Positions 32,692 through 35,293 of a stretch of DNA of 35,293 nt are shown in pieces; within the stretch, counting starts at the first letter, position 1; each line of letters starts with the position of its first letter. Both the position numbers and the translations under genes were made by a program. The stretch comes from Falsiroseomonas sp038250135 (GTDB taxonomy: Bacteria; Pseudomonadota; Alphaproteobacteria; Acetobacterales; Acetobacteraceae): the NCBI GenBank assembly GCA_038250135.1, contig JBBSCP010000004.1, positions 1 to 35,293 of the forward strand. Direction: 5' to 3'. The notes beneath the pieces were generated by a model. The model was not told where the DNA came from and ran no database searches. It saw nothing but the letters and a program-made list of their open reading frames with translations.

Positions 32692-32757
32692 GCCTTACCT
32701 TAGCGACTTTAAGTCCGATGCCAAGTGTAGAAAATTTGCCTTACTTTTGCTAAGTAA
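32692..32757 (-). promoter_or_regulatory. Candidate promoter and operators upstream of HTH-pyruvate kinase
   Basis: On the + strand a 13-mer occurs twice: GCCTTACCTTAGC (32692-32704, over the ribosome site) and GCCTTACTTTTGC (32738-32750). Two dyads are near: GACTT-T-AAGTC at 32705-32715 and TTACTT-TTGCT-AAGTAA at 32741-32757. Between them, on the - strand, TTAGCA (32753-32748) and TACACT (32729-32724) are 18 bases apart and could be -35 and -10. The distal elements overlap the last codons of glycerate kinase. This region is visibly AT-richer than its surroundings. Confidence 0.5.
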
Positions 32758-34033
32758 TCAGGATAACCCGGAGGTCGTTGACGTTGGTCAGCGTCGGCCC
32801 CGTCACCACCAGATCGCCCAAGGCAGCGAACAGCGCATAGCTGTCGTGGCGGGCGAGAACGGTGCGCGGGTCCATCCCTGCCGCGCGGGAGCGGGCCATT
32901 GTGTCGGGCGTGGCGATGGCGCCGGCATTGTCCTCGGACCCGTCGATGCCGTCCGTGTCGCCCATCAGCGCCCAGATCCCGGATGCGCCGGCCAGCGCCA
33001 TCGCGCAGCCGAGCAGGGATTCGCTGTTGCGCCCGCCCCGACCATGCCCCTCGGCACCGATCGTCACCGTGGTCTCGCCGCCTGAGAGCAGCACGCAAGG
33101 CGCGGGCAGGGGCTGGCCATGGGCCCGCGCCGATAGCGCCATGCCCGCCAGCGCCAAGCCGAGGCCGCGCGCCTCGCCTTCCAGCGCATCGCCCAGGATC
33201 AGGGGGGTGAGGCCAAGGCCCCGCGCCGCCTCGGCCGCCGCGTGCAGCGCCGTCATGGGAGTGGCGATGAAGCGGTAATCCGATGTGCCGAGGCGCGGGT
33301 CGCCGGGCTTGGGCGTTTCTTCCACGGCACGGGCGAGGTGGGCGGTGACGGCATCGGGCAGTGCCATCCGGTAATGCGCGACCAGGGCGCGCGCCTGCGC
33401 AAAACTGGTCGGGTCCGCGACGGTGGGGCCGGAAGCGATGGCGGTGGGGTCATCGCCGGGCACGTCGCTGATCGCCAGCGTCACGACCCGCGCCGGCTGC
33501 GCCGCCAGGGCCAGCCGCCCGCCCGAAAAAGCCGAAAGGTGGCGGCGGATGCAGTTCATCTCGTTGATCGTGGCGCCGGAGGCCAGCAGCGCCCGGTTCA
33601 CCGCCATCAACTCGTCCAGCGTCAGGCCGGGAGCCGGCAGGGTGGTCAGCGCGGAGCCGCCGCCGGAAACCAGGAACAGCACCAGATCCTCGGCCTGGAG
33701 CCCCGACACGGCGTCCAGAATCCGCTGCGCCGCAGCGGCGCCGGCGGCGTCGGGCACCGGGTGGCTGGCCTCCAGCACCTCGATCCGCTTGGTCGGATGG
33801 CCATGGGCGTAGCGCGTGACAACGACGCCGGAGAGCGGCACCTCGGGCCAGGCGGCCTCGACGGCGGCGGCCATGACGGCGGCGGATTTGCCCGCACCCA
33901 CCACCACCACCCGGCCCTGCTTCGGCGGGGCGGGCAGGTGGCGCGCCAGCACCACGCGCGGGTCGGCGCTGGCGATGGCGGCTTGGAACAGGGTCAGCAG
34001 CGCGGCGCGCGCGCGGGCATCGGTCCAGGGCAT
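32750..34033 (-). CDS. Glycerate 2-kinase (MOFRL family, GckA/TtuD)
   Basis: 427 aa. N-terminal DUF4147-type Rossmann domain with VVVVGAGKSAAVMAAAVE, HPVPD and LFLVSGGGSAL; C-terminal MOFRL domain with VLLSGGETTVTI, GRGGRNSE and MGDTDGIDG. The family phosphorylates D-glycerate to 2-phosphoglycerate. In Agrobacterium vitis the equivalent gene (ttuD) was described as hydroxypyruvate reductase, but the family is now taken as glycerate 2-kinase. ATG 34033 is divergent from the tartrate dehydrogenase gene with 57 bases between. TAG stop at 32750 is within the putative pyk operator. Confidence 0.9.
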   Translation of the reverse strand: MPWTDARARAALLTLFQAAIASADPRVVLARHLPAPPKQGRVVVVGAGKSAAVMAAAVEAAWPEVPLSGVVVTRYAHGHPTKRIEVLEASHPVPDAAGAAAAQRILDAVSGLQAEDLVLFLVSGGGSALTTLPAPGLTLDELMAVNRALLASGATINEMNCIRRHLSAFSGGRLALAAQPARVVTLAISDVPGDDPTAIASGPTVADPTSFAQARALVAHYRMALPDAVTAHLARAVEETPKPGDPRLGTSDYRFIATPMTALHAAAEAARGLGLTPLILGDALEGEARGLGLALAGMALSARAHGQPLPAPCVLLSGGETTVTIGAEGHGRGGRNSESLLGCAMALAGASGIWALMGDTDGIDGSEDNAGAIATPDTMARSRAAGMDPRTVLARHDSYALFAALGDLVVTGPTLTNVNDLRVILIT

Positions 34034-34090
34034 GGCGCATGATGCCGCGCGGGGCTATCACCCGCCACCCCGAGCCGGAGACCCCGCCCC

Positions 34091-35170
34091 ATGCGCATCC
34101 ACCGCATCGCCGCCATCCCCGCCGATGGCATCGGGCAGGAGGTGATTCCGGCCGGCCTCGAAGTGCTCCGCGCGCTGGCCAGGCGCAGCGGCGATTTCGC
34201 GCTCGAGGTCGAGGATTTCCCCTGGGGCAGCGACTACTACCGCGCCCATGGCCGCATGATGCCCGAGGATGGGCTGGAGACGCTGAAGCGCTTCGATGCC
34301 ATCTTCTTCGGCGCCGTCGGCGACAAGGACCTGCCGGACGACATCACGCTGTGGGGCTTGCGCCTGCGCATCTGCCAGGGCTTCGACCAATACGCCAATA
34401 TTCGCCCGACCCGTGTGCTGCCCGGCCTGACCAGCCCGCTGCGCGCCGTCGAGCCGGGCGACATCGATTGGGTGATCGTGCGCGAGAACAGCGAGGGCGA
34501 ATATGCCGGCCATGGCGGCCGCGCCCATCGTGGCCACCCCGAGGAAATCGCCACCGAAACCGCTATTTTCACCCGCGTCGGCGTGACTCGGATCATGCGC
34601 ACCGCCTTCGCCATCGCCGCCGGGCGGCCGCGCAAGCTGCTGACGGTGGTGACGAAATCCAACGCGCAGAAGCACGGCATGGTGTTCTGGGACGAGATCG
34701 CCGCCGAAGTGGCGGGGGAGTTCCCCACCGTGACCTGGGAGAAGGAACTGGTGGACGCGATGGCAGCGCGGATGGTGCGCAGCCCGCGCAGCATCGACAC
34801 GGTGGTCGCCACCAACCTCCACGCCGATATACTTTCCGACCTCGCCGGCGCGGTGGCCGGCAGCCTCGGTGTGGCGCCGACGGCCAATCTCGATCCCTCG
34901 CGCCGCTTCCCGAGCATGTTCGAGCCGATCCATGGCTCGGCCTTCGACATCGCCGGCAAGGGCATCGCCAACCCCGTCGCCACCTTCTGGACGGCGGTGA
35001 TGATGCTCGACCATCTCGGCGAGCCAGCGGCGGCGCGGTTGCTGATGGAGGCGGTGGAGCGCGTCTGCGCCGCGGGCATCCGCACCGCCGATGTCGGCGG
35101 CACCGCGACCACGGCCGAGGTCACCGCCGCCGTCTGCCGCGCCATCGCCGGCGACAATCTGGCGCCCTGA
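34091..35170 (+). CDS. Tartrate dehydrogenase / D-malate dehydrogenase (TtuC/DmlA type)
   Basis: 359 aa member of the isocitrate/isopropylmalate dehydrogenase family. It matches E. coli DmlA/YeaU along its length: RIAAIPADGIGQEVIPAGLE, DAIFFGAVGDKDLPDDITLWG, FDQYANIRPTRV, WVIVRENSEGEYAGHGGR, and FEPIHGSAFDIAGKGIANP. The segment after 'RENSEGEY' and the F-D-Q-Y-x-N motif place it with tartrate/D-malate enzymes, not LeuB. Expected reaction: NAD-dependent oxidation and decarboxylation of tartrate towards D-glycerate, or of D-malate to pyruvate. CCGGAG precedes ATG 34091 by 10 bases. The product D-glycerate would feed the divergent glycerate kinase. Confidence 0.87.
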   Translation: MRIHRIAAIPADGIGQEVIPAGLEVLRALARRSGDFALEVEDFPWGSDYYRAHGRMMPEDGLETLKRFDAIFFGAVGDKDLPDDITLWGLRLRICQGFDQYANIRPTRVLPGLTSPLRAVEPGDIDWVIVRENSEGEYAGHGGRAHRGHPEEIATETAIFTRVGVTRIMRTAFAIAAGRPRKLLTVVTKSNAQKHGMVFWDEIAAEVAGEFPTVTWEKELVDAMAARMVRSPRSIDTVVATNLHADILSDLAGAVAGSLGVAPTANLDPSRRFPSMFEPIHGSAFDIAGKGIANPVATFWTAVMMLDHLGEPAAARLLMEAVERVCAAGIRTADVGGTATTAEVTAAVCRAIAGDNLAP

Positions 35171-35186
35171 CCTCCGAGCGCCCATC

Positions 35187-35292
35187 TAGCGCACTATCGG
35201 TTCGATTGAACCGATTTCGTGCGCTATAAACACTTGAATCTAAAGCACGGACTTTGGTTCAAACGATTCCGTTTGAACCAAACGTGCTTTAG
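35187..35292. repeat. Two adjacent large palindromes, RIME-like intergenic element
   Basis: Palindrome 1 (35187-35226): outer arms TAGCGCAC/GTGCGCTA and inner arms TCGGTTC/GAACCGA around GATT. Palindrome 2 (35240-35292): outer CTAAAGCACG/CGTGCTTTAG, a 3-base bulge, then 13-bp arms TTTGGTTCAAACG/CGTTTGAACCAAA around ATTC. The ~106-base unit is AT-richer than the genes. It follows the tartrate dehydrogenase stop by 17 bases and may continue past the window. The double-palindrome layout is like RIME and Bru-RS elements of other alphaproteobacteria; as RNA, palindrome 2 would also act as a stable 3' hairpin. Confidence 0.8.
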
Positions 35293-35293
35293 G

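Noticed and set aside
34091..35170. LeuB (3-isopropylmalate dehydrogenase)
   Set aside because: The motifs FDQYANIRP and ENSEGEYAGHGGR and the overall match follow the tartrate/D-malate enzymes, and the neighbours are glycerate kinase and pyruvate kinase, not leuCD.

Overview
The window is GC-rich, densely packed bacterial DNA. Gene content and codon use point to an alphaproteobacterium, most likely Acetobacteraceae (Roseomonas-like). The signs are an lpxD-fabZ-lpxA-lpxI lipid A operon (LpxI is the alphaproteobacterial type of UDP-diacylglucosamine hydrolase), TRAP and Bug-type solute receptors, and very frequent ATGA, GTGA and TGATG start/stop overlaps. The genus is inference; no rRNA or tRNA is present.

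Layout. (1) 1-3189, + strand: 3' end of lpxD, then fabZ, lpxA, lpxI and a glyoxalase I gene, apparently one operon. (2) 3191-7143, - strand: a fold-type IV PLP aminotransferase followed by the binding protein and two permeases of a PotBCD-like ABC importer with no ATPase gene. (3) 7236-9505: a truncated SbtA-like transporter gene and a convergent ABC exporter. (4) 9543-12445, - strand: a complete TRAP transporter (dctP, hairpin, dctQ, dctM). (5) 12530-18646: genes for acyl-CoA metabolism on both strands (CoA-transferase, two MaoC hydratases, enoyl-CoA hydratase, Gfo/Idh oxidoreductase, SDR, acyl-CoA dehydrogenase), followed by a MATE exporter. (6) 19979-26139: 5-hydroxyisourate hydrolase, a Bug receptor coupled to a BMP-like protein without signal peptide, MscL, an unusual M20-like protein, a GST and an SDR. 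(7) 26136-30976: a small ORF, a frameshifted DUF4239-like membrane protein gene, a GlcF-like iron-sulfur protein, a TPR protein, Ada, an 18-bp tandem repeat and a small exported protein. (8) 31014-35170: pyruvate kinase, glycerate 2-kinase and a divergent tartrate dehydrogenase, followed by two large palindromes at the window edge.

The most striking item is in region 8. The pyruvate kinase ORF begins with a YdaS/Cro-like helix-turn-helix domain, joined in frame to a complete pyruvate kinase. Its upstream region carries a duplicated 13-bp motif and two dyads around a plausible promoter. The neighbours form a tartrate -> glycerate -> 2-phosphoglycerate -> (enolase) -> PEP -> pyruvate route like the ttuC/ttuD/ttuE genes of Agrobacterium vitis. 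A DNA-binding glycolytic enzyme that controls its own catabolic locus is therefore a testable hypothesis.

Most functional calls rest on motifs read by eye. Substrates of the ABC, TRAP, Bug and acyl-CoA systems cannot be assigned from the sequence alone.
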